64,000 bases of DNA from Catellatospora tritici (GTDB lineage: Bacteria > Actinomycetota > Actinomycetes > Mycobacteriales > Micromonosporaceae). Shown here one piece after another: positions 25,398-33,647 of this stretch (positions within the stretch are counted from its first letter, which is position 1; every line of letters starts with the position of its first letter). The stretch spans positions 310,001 to 374,000 of the forward strand of contig NZ_JAHRCY010000006.1 of NCBI RefSeq assembly GCF_019083965.1. The letters are read 5' to 3'. The notes under the pieces were generated by a model. That model had not been told where the DNA came from. It was given only the letters and a program-made list of their open reading frames with translations, and searched no databases. Both the position numbers and the translations under genes were made by a program.

Positions 25398-26171
25398 ATG
25401 GGTACGCAGGGACACGACCACGGCGCACTGCTCGACCGGCTCACCACGGCGTTCACCGCGATGGTCGGCGCGCACCGGCTCACCCCGGGGTTCGCGCTGC
25501 TCGCGCTGCTGGTGGCGGTCGTGCTGGGTGCGGCGCACGCGCTGGCGCCGGGTCACGGCAAGGTCATGATGGCGACGTACCTGGTGGCCGGGCGGGGGGC
25601 GGTGCGGCAGGCGGCGACGCTGGCCGCGACGGTGGCGTTGACGCACACCGCGGGCACGCTGCTGCTCGGGATCGTGCTCGCGGGCGGCCTGCACTTCGCC
25701 TCACACGGGGTGTACGCACTGCTCACCGCCGTGAGTGGACTGCTGGTCGCCGGAGTCGGCGTGTCGCTGCTGCGGCGGGCGTACCGAACCCTGCGGCACG
25801 GCCCGCGCGCGGACCACGAGCACGAGCACGAGCACGGGCTGATGCGCGGGCGCGGCGTGGTCGCGATGGGACTGGCCGGTGGTCTGGCCCCGAGTCCGTC
25901 GGCGGTGGTGGTGCTGCTCGGCGCGGTGGGACTGGGGCGGGCCTGGTTCGGCGTGCTGCTGGTGGCGGGGTACGGAGTGGGCATGGCGGTGACGCTGGTC
26001 GGGTTGGGGCTGCTGCTGACCCGGATGCGGGCCTGGTTGGAGCGGGTTTCCGCGTACGGCCGGGGGCGAAGCTGGCTGCGCCACCGGGCCTGGCGGCTGG
26101 TGCCCCTGTTCACCTCCGCGACGGTCGTCGTGATCGGACTCGGTGTCGCGACCCGGGCACTGGCCCTCTGA
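25398..26171 (+). CDS. NicO/RcnA-type nickel/cobalt transporter
   Basis: A 257-residue integral membrane protein with about six helices. The family signature HxxxPGHGK occurs as HALAPGHGK (residues 47-55), together with a cytoplasmic His/Glu run (EHEHEHEH, about residue 136-143) typical of nickel/cobalt efflux or uptake proteins. A second conserved stretch GLAGGLAPSPSA matches the usual second half of the family. It is shorter than actinobacterial versions that carry an extra N-terminal domain, so the start at ATG 25398 may mark a compact or 5'-trimmed form. It lies 124 bp upstream of the chitinase gene. Confidence 0.85.
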   Translation: MGTQGHDHGALLDRLTTAFTAMVGAHRLTPGFALLALLVAVVLGAAHALAPGHGKVMMATYLVAGRGAVRQAATLAATVALTHTAGTLLLGIVLAGGLHFASHGVYALLTAVSGLLVAGVGVSLLRRAYRTLRHGPRADHEHEHEHGLMRGRGVVAMGLAGGLAPSPSAVVVLLGAVGLGRAWFGVLLVAGYGVGMAVTLVGLGLLLTRMRAWLERVSAYGRGRSWLRHRAWRLVPLFTSATVVVIGLGVATRALAL

Positions 26172-26295
26172 GCTGCGCGAATCCTCTCTGCACGGTCGGC
26201 ATGAAACTGGTATGGACATTAACAGTTAAGTCTATTAATAATTAGGCCCACCATCGACGCCCGTGACCGCGGTCACCGGGCCGGGAGGAGGGTCC

Positions 26296-28332
26296 GTGCA
26301 CATCAAATCCCGTCTGCTCGCCGTCGCGGCCGCGCTGCTCGTCGCGACCGGCGTGCTCGCGGTCGCCAGCCCGGCGTCCGCGGCCAATCTGCTCGGCAAC
26401 CCCGGACTCGAGTCCGGCAGCCTGTCCCCGTGGTCGTGCAGCCTCGGCAGCGTCGTTTCCACGCCCGTCCACAGCGGCACCAAGGCACTGCAGGGCGCGG
26501 CGTCCAGCTCGGACAACGCGCAGTGCACCCAGACCGTCGCGGTGCAGCCGAACACCGCCTACGTGCTGAGCGCCTGGGTGCGCGGGGCGTACGTCTACCT
26601 CGGCGTCACCGGCGGCGCGTCCACCTGGACCCCGTCGGCCACGGCGTACACGCAGCTCACCGTCAACTTCACCACCGGCGCCTCGCAGACCAGCGTGCAG
26701 GTCTTCCTGCACGGCTGGTACGGCCAGGGCACCTACTACGCCGACGACGTCAGCCTCGACGGTCCCGGCGGCACCGGCCCGCCAAGCGTCCCCGGCAACC
26801 CGACCGTCGGCACCGTCACCAACAGCTCGATCGCGCTGAGCTGGGCCGCCGCCACCGGCACCGTCACCGGCTACCGCGTGTACGAGGGCAGCACCGTGGT
26901 GGCCACGGTCACCGGCACCTCGGCGACCATCTCCAGCCTGGCGACCTGCTCGGCGCACACGTACAGCGTCGCGGCGTACAACAGCAGCGGCGAGTCGGCC
27001 AAGAGCGGCACCGCGAGCGCCACCACGACGGGCTGCACCACCGTCCCGCCGACCCCGTCCGGCCTGACCGTCACCGGCACCACCAACACCTCGGCGTCAC
27101 TGTCCTGGAACGCCGCCTCGGGCGCCACCGGCTACCGGGTCTACCAGGGCACCACGGTCAAGGCGACGGTCACCGGCACCACCGCCACGATCAGCGGGCT
27201 GACCGCGTGCACGTCGTACCCGTACACGGTGGCGGCGTACAACGCCAACGGCGAGTCGGCAAAGAGCGGCGCGGTCACCGCGACCACCACCGGCTGCACC
27301 AACCCCGGCCTGCCCAAGCACGCGCTCGTCGGCTACCTGCACGCCAGCTTCGCCAACGGCTCGGGCTACCTGCGCATGGCCGACGTCCCCGCCGCCTGGG
27401 ACATCATCAACCTGGCCTTCGCCGAGCCGACCTCGGTCACCTCCGGTGACGTGCGGTTCAAGCAGTGCCCGGTGGCCGAGTGCCCCGGCGTGGAGTCCGA
27501 AGCGGACTTCATCGCCGCGATCCGGGCCAAGCAGGCCCAGGGCAAGAAGGTGCTGATCTCGATCGGCGGCGCCAACGGCCAGGTGCAGCTCACCACCACC
27601 GGCGCGCGGGACGCGTTCGTCAACTCGGTCAGCGCCATCATCGACAAGTACGGCCTGAACGGTCTCGACATCGACTTCGAGGGCCACTCGCTGTACTTCA
27701 ACGCCGGTGACAGCGACTTCAAGAACCCGACCACGCCCGTCATCGTCAACCTGATCTCGGCGCTGAAGAGCCTCAAGGCGCGGTACGGGTCCGGGTTCGT
27801 GCTGACCATGGCGCCGGAGACGTTCTTCGTGCAGCTGGGCTACCAGTTCTACGGCGGCACCTGCGCGGGTTGTGACACCCGGGCCGGGTCCTATCTGCCG
27901 GTGATCTACGCGATGCGCAACGACATCACCGTGCTGCACGTACAGGACTACAACTCGGGTCCGATCATGGGCCTGGACAACCAGTACCACAACATGGGCG
28001 CGGCGGACTTCCACATCGCGATGACCGACATGCTGTCAGCCGGATTCCCGGTGGCGGGCAACACCGCCAACATGTTCCCGGCGCTGCGTGACGACCAGAT
28101 CGCCTTCGGCACCCCGGCCGCCGTCAGCGCGGGCAACGGGTACGTCGGCCCCGCCGTCGTCCAGCAGGCCGTCAACTGCCTGGTGAAGAACCAGAACTGC
28201 GGCGGCTACACCCTGCGCGGCGGCACCATGCCGGACTTCCGCGGCCTGATGACCTGGTCCATCAACTGGGACAAGTACTACGGCTGGGAGTTCCAGAACA
28301 ACCACGAGCCCTTCCTCAACGCCCTCCCCTGA
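26296..28332 (+). CDS. Secreted GH18 chitinase with CBM and two FN3 domains
   Basis: A 678-residue secreted enzyme. A signal peptide (about 1-31, ending SPASA) is followed by a carbohydrate-binding module (32-155), two fibronectin type III repeats (about 165-255 and 260-340), and a GH18 barrel. The acid motif reads LDIDFE within NGLDIDFEGHS, so the catalytic Glu is intact. It degrades chitin outside the cell. The AT-rich promoter region (26205-26245) contains TTAAG and AATAATTA-type stretches but not the Streptomyces chitinase direct repeats. The start is GTG 26296, with GGGAGGAGGG 3-9 nt upstream. A 13-bp hairpin follows the stop. Confidence 0.93.
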   Translation: MHIKSRLLAVAAALLVATGVLAVASPASAANLLGNPGLESGSLSPWSCSLGSVVSTPVHSGTKALQGAASSSDNAQCTQTVAVQPNTAYVLSAWVRGAYVYLGVTGGASTWTPSATAYTQLTVNFTTGASQTSVQVFLHGWYGQGTYYADDVSLDGPGGTGPPSVPGNPTVGTVTNSSIALSWAAATGTVTGYRVYEGSTVVATVTGTSATISSLATCSAHTYSVAAYNSSGESAKSGTASATTTGCTTVPPTPSGLTVTGTTNTSASLSWNAASGATGYRVYQGTTVKATVTGTTATISGLTACTSYPYTVAAYNANGESAKSGAVTATTTGCTNPGLPKHALVGYLHASFANGSGYLRMADVPAAWDIINLAFAEPTSVTSGDVRFKQCPVAECPGVESEADFIAAIRAKQAQGKKVLISIGGANGQVQLTTTGARDAFVNSVSAIIDKYGLNGLDIDFEGHSLYFNAGDSDFKNPTTPVIVNLISALKSLKARYGSGFVLTMAPETFFVQLGYQFYGGTCAGCDTRAGSYLPVIYAMRNDITVLHVQDYNSGPIMGLDNQYHNMGAADFHIAMTDMLSAGFPVAGNTANMFPALRDDQIAFGTPAAVSAGNGYVGPAVVQQAVNCLVKNQNCGGYTLRGGTMPDFRGLMTWSINWDKYYGWEFQNNHEPFLNALP

Positions 28333-28349
28333 TCCCGTCCCACCCCACC

Positions 28350-28381
28350 GGCCGCGCCGCCCACCCCCGGGCGGCGCGGCC
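28350..28381 (+). terminator. Strong hairpin after the chitinase gene
   Basis: GGCCGCGCCGCCC (28350-28362) and GGGCGGCGCGGCC (28369-28381) form a perfect 13-bp GC stem with a 6-nt loop. It lies 18 bp after the chitinase stop codon. There is no U-tract, as is usual for actinomycete terminators. Confidence 0.85.
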
Positions 28382-28398
28382 ACCCCGTCTCCTCCCGT

Positions 28399-28456
28399 TG
28401 ATCATGAACTTATGGCACGGCTCGACGGTGTGTCGACGGCACAGCTTCCTGATCAC
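28399..28456. repeat. Dispersed palindromic element, family A copy 1
   Basis: A 58-bp element starting TGATCATGAACTTATGGCAC and ending CTTCCTGATCAC, with a central TCGAC-ggtgt-GTCGA hairpin. It is an imperfect palindrome. Its inverse, with about 8 mismatches in 58, is at 29018-29074. Confidence 0.75.
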
Positions 28457-28522
28457 CACGCCCGCACCCGTCCGCCTGTGCCCCGCGCGCTCGTCCGCAT
28501 CCCGGCCGTGTGGGCCGGGATT

Positions 28523-28592
28523 TGGCTGCATTTTCGGGGAAAGTGCGGGAATCTTGGCTTGCTTTCGTGCAGTTTCCCCGAAACTGCAGCCA
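28523..28592. repeat. Dispersed palindrome, family C copy 2
   Basis: TGGCTGCATTTTCGGGGAAA (28523-28542) is the inverse of 28573-28592 at 19 of 20 positions. The right side itself has 9-bp arms around CCC (28568-28588). The internal bases GTG-nn-GGAATC are shared with copy 1 at 15861-15930. Confidence 0.85.
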
Positions 28593-28703
28593 CCTCCTGC
28601 GCGCCGCGCGGCGGTGCACGGCGGCACGGCGGCGCGGTGCGCGGTGCGCGGTGCGCGGGTCGGTGGTGTGGCGGCGCGGGAGGCGCCAGCCGAGTCGGTC
28701 GAG

Positions 28704-28889
28704 TCAGTCGAGTAGGCGGGTGCGTTTGAGGTCCATGCCGCCCAGGCCGAGTGGGATGTCGGGATCGGAGTGGGCGTCGGCGCCCGCGCAGACCACGTCC
28801 GAGGTGCTGGTCCGCTCGTGTTCACTGGCGAAGTCGGGCTCGTCGTCGGTCCCCGCCCCGAAGGCCTCTGGTCGTGGTTGCGGCTGCAT
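28704..28889 (-). CDS. Small hypothetical protein
   Basis: A possible 61-residue acidic protein beginning MQPQPRPEAFGAGTDD, with two cysteine-poor acidic stretches and the end GLGGMDLKRTRLLD. Third-position GC is very high along the whole frame, which supports coding. The Shine-Dalgarno is weak (GGA 11 nt upstream), and I recognise no family. It lies between two inverted copies of the family-A element. Confidence 0.45.
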   Translation of the reverse strand: MQPQPRPEAFGAGTDDEPDFASEHERTSTSDVVCAGADAHSDPDIPLGLGGMDLKRTRLLD

Positions 28890-29017
28890 ACGGCCATTGT
28901 CCGTGCGTCCGCGCCGCCGCCGGGCGCTTCGGCGCGGCGTCACCTGATCGCCCCCATTCGCCATTTCACCTCACGTGACTCATCCGTCCTGTTCTGCCCG
29001 CCTCTGCGGCGGGTCCG

Positions 29018-29074
29018 GTGATCATGAGGTTGTGCCGCCGACACGCCGTCGAACCGTGCCACAAGTTCATGATC
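29018..29074. repeat. Dispersed palindromic element, family A copy 2 (inverted)
   Basis: The reverse complement of the 28399-28456 element at about 50 of 58 positions, including the end motif AAGTTCATGATC. The two copies bracket about 560 bp containing the family-C copy and the small frame at 28704-28889. Confidence 0.75.
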
Positions 29075-29078
29075 GGCG

Positions 29079-29165
29079 TGCGGGAGGGTACGGGGGTGGG
29101 GTGAGTGAGGGAGGAGAAGGGGTGAAAACGGGGTGTGGGGGTATGGGGAGGGGTAGTTTTGCGGG
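29079..29165 (+). promoter_or_regulatory. G-rich leader tract upstream of egtA
   Basis: Nearly ninety bases with repeated runs of 3-5 Gs (for example GGGGGTGGGG and GGGGTATGGGGAGGGG) end about 35 nt before the egtA ATG. The tract is purine-rich on the coding strand and could form a G-quadruplex in DNA or mRNA. Confidence 0.45.
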
Positions 29166-29199
29166 TCCACGGGGAACCTCGATGTGTTGAGGGGGGTGG

Positions 29200-30471
29200 A
29201 TGCAAGTGCGGCAGGAGATGCTGGCGACGGGGGCTGGGGCGCCCGTGGTCACCGATCGGGCGCAGGCCGAAGGGTATGTCGCCAAGGTGTGCTTCAAAAC
29301 CGGTCCGCCACGGGGGACCGGAGTCGAACTCGAATGGACGGTGCACCACCGCGAGGAACCGGCGCGGGCGGTGGACGCACAGACCCTGGCGCTGGCGCTG
29401 GGGGAGCACGCGCCGAGGACGCTGGTGGCCGACAGCCCGCAGACGCCGCTGGGGCGCGGCGGGGCGGTGACGCTGGAGCCGGGCGGCCAGGTGGAGATCT
29501 CGTCGCCGCCGTCGGACTCGCTGGCCGCGGTACTGGACGACACGGCGACCGACCAGCGGCAACTGGCGGCCCTGCTGGGCCGGGCCGGACTGGTGCTGGC
29601 CGGGCGCGGATGCGACGAGCACCGGGCCGGGCAGCGGATTCTTGACACGCCCAGGTATGCGGCGATGGAAGCGGTCTTCGACCGTTTCGGCCCGTACGGG
29701 CGGATGTGGATGTGCGGCACCGCGAGTGTGCAGGTGTGTCTGGACGCCGGGCTTCCCGGCCGAGTGGGTCCGCGCTGGCACGCGCTGCACGCGATCGGAC
29801 CGGCGCTGGTGGCGTCGTTCGCGAACTCGTCCCGGCAGGCGGGCGTGGACACCGGCTGGGCCTCCGCCCGGCTGCGGGCGTGTCTGGCCGCCGATCCGGT
29901 GCGCAACGGACCCCCATCCGATCTGGACGGACACGTCGGCGACGAGCCCGATCTGATCGCCGCCTGGGCCAGGCGGGTGCTGGACACGCCCGTGCTGTGT
30001 GTACGGCGTCGCGGCGGTTCGTGGGCCGTCCCGCCGGGGCTCACCTTCGCCGACTGGATCGCGGGCGGGCTGACGCCGGCCCCGACCCTCGACGACCTGG
30101 ACTATCACCTCAGCACCCTGTTCCCGCCGGTGCGGGCGCGGGGCTACTACGAGGTGCGTTACCTGGACATGCAGTCCGACGGCGACGGCAGCGGGGCCGA
30201 CACCGCGTGGACGGTGCCGGTGGCGGTGGTGGCGGCGCTGTTCGCCCGGGAGGAGACCGTCGACACCGCGGCCGCGCTGGCCGCGCCGGCGGCGGGCCGC
30301 TGGGTGCAGGCGGCCCGGCACGGGCTGACCGACCCGACGATCGCGGCGGTGGCGCCGAGGTTGCTGGACCTGGCCTGCGCCGCTCTCGACGACACCGATC
30401 TGCCGCCGGACACCGTACGGGCGGTGCGCGCCGCGGTGCACCGCCGGCTCCAGCAGGGAGGCATCCGATGA
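29200..30471 (+). CDS. egtA: Ergothioneine biosynthesis glutamate-cysteine ligase EgtA
   Basis: A 423-residue GCS2-type ligase making gamma-glutamylcysteine, the sulfur donor for ergothioneine. Family features are GTGVELEWTVHH near residue 39, LEPGGQVEISSPP, MWMCGTASVQVCLD and SFANSSR. The start is ATG 29200, with GAGGGGGG about 3 nt upstream; ATG 29218 is an alternative. It is the first gene of a four-gene operon, with each stop overlapping the next start. Confidence 0.93.
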   Translation: MQVRQEMLATGAGAPVVTDRAQAEGYVAKVCFKTGPPRGTGVELEWTVHHREEPARAVDAQTLALALGEHAPRTLVADSPQTPLGRGGAVTLEPGGQVEISSPPSDSLAAVLDDTATDQRQLAALLGRAGLVLAGRGCDEHRAGQRILDTPRYAAMEAVFDRFGPYGRMWMCGTASVQVCLDAGLPGRVGPRWHALHAIGPALVASFANSSRQAGVDTGWASARLRACLAADPVRNGPPSDLDGHVGDEPDLIAAWARRVLDTPVLCVRRRGGSWAVPPGLTFADWIAGGLTPAPTLDDLDYHLSTLFPPVRARGYYEVRYLDMQSDGDGSGADTAWTVPVAVVAALFAREETVDTAAALAAPAAGRWVQAARHGLTDPTIAAVAPRLLDLACAALDDTDLPPDTVRAVRAAVHRRLQQGGIR

Positions 30472-31787
30472 CGCAGGCAGGGGTACGCCCCGACCGACTG
30501 CGCGAGCACGCCGCGGCCGGACTGGACCGGGCGCGGGACCGCAGCATCGCGCTCACCGACGCCGTCGACGACGACGACCTGGTGCGCCAGCACTCGCCAC
30601 TGATGTCACCGCTGGTCTGGGACCTGGCCCACGTGGGCAACCAGGAGGAGCTGTGGCTGGTGCGCGACGTTGGCGGCCGCGAGCCGATCCGCGCCGACAT
30701 CGACAACCTGTACGACGCGTTCAAGCACCCCCGCGGCGACCGCCCCGCGCTGCCGCTGCTCGGCCCGGCCGAGGCCCGCGCCTACGTGCGCTCGGTCCGC
30801 GGCCAGGTGCTGGACCTGCTGGACACGGTCGACCTGGAAGGGCGTCCGCTGGTGGAGCAGGGCTTCGCCTTCGGCATGATCATCCAGCACGAGCAGCAGC
30901 ACGACGAGACCATGCTCGCCACGCACCAGCTGCGTGAGGGCGATCCGGTGCTGGTGGCGGCGCCGCCGCCGGCGGCGGCGCGGCCGGTCGCGGGCGAGGT
31001 GGCGGTCCCGGGCGGTCCGTTCACCATGGGCACCTCGCTGGAGGCGTGGGCGCTGGACAACGAGCGCCCCGCGCACACCGTCGACGTGCCCGCGTTCTGG
31101 ATCGACCGGGCGCCGGTTACCAACGGGCAGTACCAGGCGTTCATCGACGCGGGTGGGTATGACAACCCGCGCTGGTGGAGCCCGGCGGGCTGGGAGCACC
31201 GGCGCGCGGCGGGGCTGGCCCGGCCGATGCACTGGCACGTGGACGGCACGTACACGCGGTTCGGGCGCCGGGAGCCGATCGTGGCCGACGAGCCGGTGGT
31301 GCACGTGTGCTGGTACGAGGCGCAGGCCTACGCGGCCTGGGTCGGGCGGCGGCTGCCGACCGAGGCGGAGTGGGAGAAGGCGGCCCGGTTCGACCCGGCC
31401 ACCGGGCGCTCGCGCCGCTTCCCGTGGGGCGACGACGACCCCGATGAACAGCACGCCAACCTGGGGCAGCGGCACCTGGCCCCGGCGCCGGTGGGGGCGT
31501 ACCCGGCGGGGGCCTCGCCGTTGGGGGTGCACCAGCTCATCGGCGACGTGTGGGAGTGGACGTCGTCCACGTTCCGGGGCTACCCGGGCTTCACCGCGTT
31601 CCCGTACCGGGAGTACTCGGAGGTCTTCTTCGGAGACAACTACCGGGTGCTGCGCGGTGGGTCGTTCGGCACGGACCCGGCCGCGTGCCGGGGCACGTTC
31701 CGCAACTGGGACTACCCGATCCGGCGGCAGATCTTCAGCGGCTTCCGGACCGCCCGGGACGCCCGACCCGAGGAGGAGCTCGCCTGA
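30468..31787 (+). CDS. egtB: Ergothioneine biosynthesis sulfoxide synthase EgtB
   Basis: A 439-residue non-heme iron enzyme that joins gamma-glutamylcysteine to hercynine with oxygen. The DinB-like N-terminal half supplies the three-histidine iron site: His55 in WDLAHVGNQ, and His141 and His145 in HEQQHDE. The C-terminal half is the formylglycine-generating-enzyme fold (FTMGTSLE, RLPTEAEWEKAARF, VLRGGSF). The ATG overlaps the egtA stop by 4 bp. Confidence 0.95.
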   Translation: MTQAGVRPDRLREHAAAGLDRARDRSIALTDAVDDDDLVRQHSPLMSPLVWDLAHVGNQEELWLVRDVGGREPIRADIDNLYDAFKHPRGDRPALPLLGPAEARAYVRSVRGQVLDLLDTVDLEGRPLVEQGFAFGMIIQHEQQHDETMLATHQLREGDPVLVAAPPPAAARPVAGEVAVPGGPFTMGTSLEAWALDNERPAHTVDVPAFWIDRAPVTNGQYQAFIDAGGYDNPRWWSPAGWEHRRAAGLARPMHWHVDGTYTRFGRREPIVADEPVVHVCWYEAQAYAAWVGRRLPTEAEWEKAARFDPATGRSRRFPWGDDDPDEQHANLGQRHLAPAPVGAYPAGASPLGVHQLIGDVWEWTSSTFRGYPGFTAFPYREYSEVFFGDNYRVLRGGSFGTDPAACRGTFRNWDYPIRRQIFSGFRTARDARPEEELA

Positions 31788-32521
31788 TGTGCCGCCACCT
31801 GGTCTATCTCGGCCCGCCGACGCCGCTCGCGGCGCTGCTGGTCGAACCTCCGTACGGCCTGGTGCACCAGTCCTGGGCGCCACGCGACATGCGCGGCGGC
31901 GGGACGATCAACGTGGACGGCTTCGGGGTGGGCTGGTTCACCCCGTCCGGCCCGGTCCGCTACCGGCGCGGGGTGCCGATCTGGGGCGACCAGAACTTCG
32001 GCGCGATCGCGCGGCAGACCATGGTCAGCGCGGCGCTGGCGGCGGTGCGCTCGGCCACCCCCGGCATGGTCGTCAACGACCAGGCGTGCGCGCCGTTCGG
32101 TGGCGAAGGCTGGTGGTTCAGCCTCAACGGCTTCGTCGCGGGCTGGCCCGACAGCGTGGCCAAGCTGGCCGAGCGCCTGCCCGTGACCGACCTGATGACG
32201 ATGGACGCCCCGACCGACGCCGCGTTCCTGTGGGTGCTGCTGCGGCAGCGGCTGCGCGCGGGCTACACCCCGGCGGAGGCGGTGACGGCGACCGTGGCGG
32301 AGGTCGGTGCCAGCGCCGCCGGGTCACGACTGAACCTACTGCTGACCGACGGCGAGTGGGCGTACGCGACGACGTACGGGCACGCGCTGTCGGTGCGTCA
32401 CGACCCCGGACGGGTGATCGTGGCCTCGGAACCGTTCGACGACGACTCCGGCTGGGTAGGGGTACCCGACCGCCGACTGGTGGTCGCGCACCCGGCCTCG
32501 TACACGGTGGAGGAGCTATGA
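31787..32521 (+). CDS. egtC: Ergothioneine biosynthesis amidase EgtC
   Basis: A 244-residue Ntn-type glutamine amidotransferase that removes glutamate from gamma-glutamyl-hercynylcysteine sulfoxide. Cys2 (MCRHLVYLG) becomes the N-terminal nucleophile. Later motifs are NVDGFGVGWF, RSATPG and NDQACAPF. The start overlaps the egtB stop by 1 bp (TGATG). Confidence 0.94.
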   Translation: MCRHLVYLGPPTPLAALLVEPPYGLVHQSWAPRDMRGGGTINVDGFGVGWFTPSGPVRYRRGVPIWGDQNFGAIARQTMVSAALAAVRSATPGMVVNDQACAPFGGEGWWFSLNGFVAGWPDSVAKLAERLPVTDLMTMDAPTDAAFLWVLLRQRLRAGYTPAEAVTATVAEVGASAAGSRLNLLLTDGEWAYATTYGHALSVRHDPGRVIVASEPFDDDSGWVGVPDRRLVVAHPASYTVEEL

Positions 32522-33498
32522 GGATCGACGTACACCTGACCCCGGAAGACCTGACCGAGCAGCTGCGCGCCGACGCCCGAGCCGGGCTCACCGCGACACC
32601 GAAGTGGCTGCCGCCCAAGTACTTCTACGACGCGTACGGCAGCGACCTGTTCGAACGCATCACCGCCCTGCCCGAGTACTACCCGACCCGGGCCGAGCGG
32701 GAGATCCTGACCGCGCACGCGGCCGACATCGCCCGCGAGACCGGCGTGAAGACGCTGGTGGAGCTCGGTTCGGGCTCCTCGGACAAGACCCGGCTGCTGC
32801 TGGACGCGCTGCACGCCCACGGCACCCTGGGCCGGTTCGTCCCGCTGGACGTGTCGCAGCCCGCGCTGGCCGCCGCGACCGAGGCGATAGCCGCCGACTA
32901 CTCCGACATCGAGGTGCACGCGATCGTCGGCGACTTCACCCGGGACCTGGACCGCATCCCTGGTGGGGGCAGCCGGATGGTCGTGTTCCTGGGCAGCACC
33001 ATCGGCAACCTGAATCCGGGCGAGCGGGCGGCGTTCCTGCGGGAGCTGCGCGGGGCGCTGGAGCCGGGGGAGTGGCTGCTGCTCGGCACGGACCTGGTCA
33101 AGGACGAGCAGACCCTGGTCGCGGCGTACGACGACGAGCAGGGCATCACCGCCGAGTTCAACACCAACGTGCTGCGGGTGCTCAACCGGTCGCTGGGCGC
33201 CGACTTCGACCTGACCGCGTTCGACCACGTGGCGCTGTGGGATGCCCAGCACCGCTGGATCGAGATGCGGCTGCGGGCGCAGCGCGAGATGCGGGTGCAC
33301 CTGCCCGCGCTGGACCTGGAGATCGAGTTCCGGCCGGGCGAGGAGCTGCGCACCGAGATCTCGGCGAAGTTCGACCGGCAGAGCGTGGCCACCGAACTGG
33401 CCGGGGCCGGGTTCACCATGCGCCAGTGGTGGACCGACCCGCAGGGCCGCTTCGGCCTCAGCCTCTCCCGCACCTCCGAACGCCCCACCCGCCACTGA
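32518..33498 (+). CDS. egtD: L-histidine N-alpha-methyltransferase EgtD
   Basis: A 326-residue SAM-dependent enzyme that trimethylates histidine to hercynine. The N-terminal helix LPPKYFYDAYGSDLFERI and the SAM-binding motif LVELGSGSSDKTRLLL are typical, as are FLGSTIGNLNPGER and GTDLVKD. Its start ATG overlaps the egtC stop by 4 bp. No egtE (lyase for the last step) follows; a repeat and a sensor kinase come next. Confidence 0.95.
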   Translation: MRIDVHLTPEDLTEQLRADARAGLTATPKWLPPKYFYDAYGSDLFERITALPEYYPTRAEREILTAHAADIARETGVKTLVELGSGSSDKTRLLLDALHAHGTLGRFVPLDVSQPALAAATEAIAADYSDIEVHAIVGDFTRDLDRIPGGGSRMVVFLGSTIGNLNPGERAAFLRELRGALEPGEWLLLGTDLVKDEQTLVAAYDDEQGITAEFNTNVLRVLNRSLGADFDLTAFDHVALWDAQHRWIEMRLRAQREMRVHLPALDLEIEFRPGEELRTEISAKFDRQSVATELAGAGFTMRQWWTDPQGRFGLSLSRTSERPTRH

Positions 33499-33505
33499 CG
33501 CCGAC

Positions 33506-33529
33506 GGCGTCGGCGTCGGCGTCGGCGTC
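33506..33529 (+). repeat. Hexamer tandem repeat (GGCGTC)x4
   Basis: Four exact GGCGTC units lie directly after the egtD stop and just before the family-D inverted repeat. Strand slippage would make the copy number variable between strains. Confidence 0.8.
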
Positions 33530-33537
33530 ACCGCCGA

Positions 33538-33592
33538 GTTGCCGGGCAATCGGGCGTATGAGCGCGTCGATACCCCCCGATTGCCCGGCAAC
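33538..33592. repeat. Dispersed inverted repeat, family D copy 2
   Basis: Perfect 17-bp arms GTTGCCGGGCAATCGGG (33538-33554) and its inverse (33576-33592) are separated by 21 nt. The spacer shares GTATG and AGCGC with copy 1. The element lies between egtD and the sensor kinase, where it can end egt transcription. Confidence 0.9.
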
Positions 33593-33647
33593 ATCGCCGG
33601 GGTTGATCCGTCCGTTCCGGGCGGCTCGGCGGGCGGCGGGTGGTGGA

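Noticed and set aside
30606-31883. Long antisense frames on the minus strand across the egt operon
   Set aside because: They are shadows of high GC codon usage; no ribosome-binding site or known domain, and the plus-strand genes are unequivocal.
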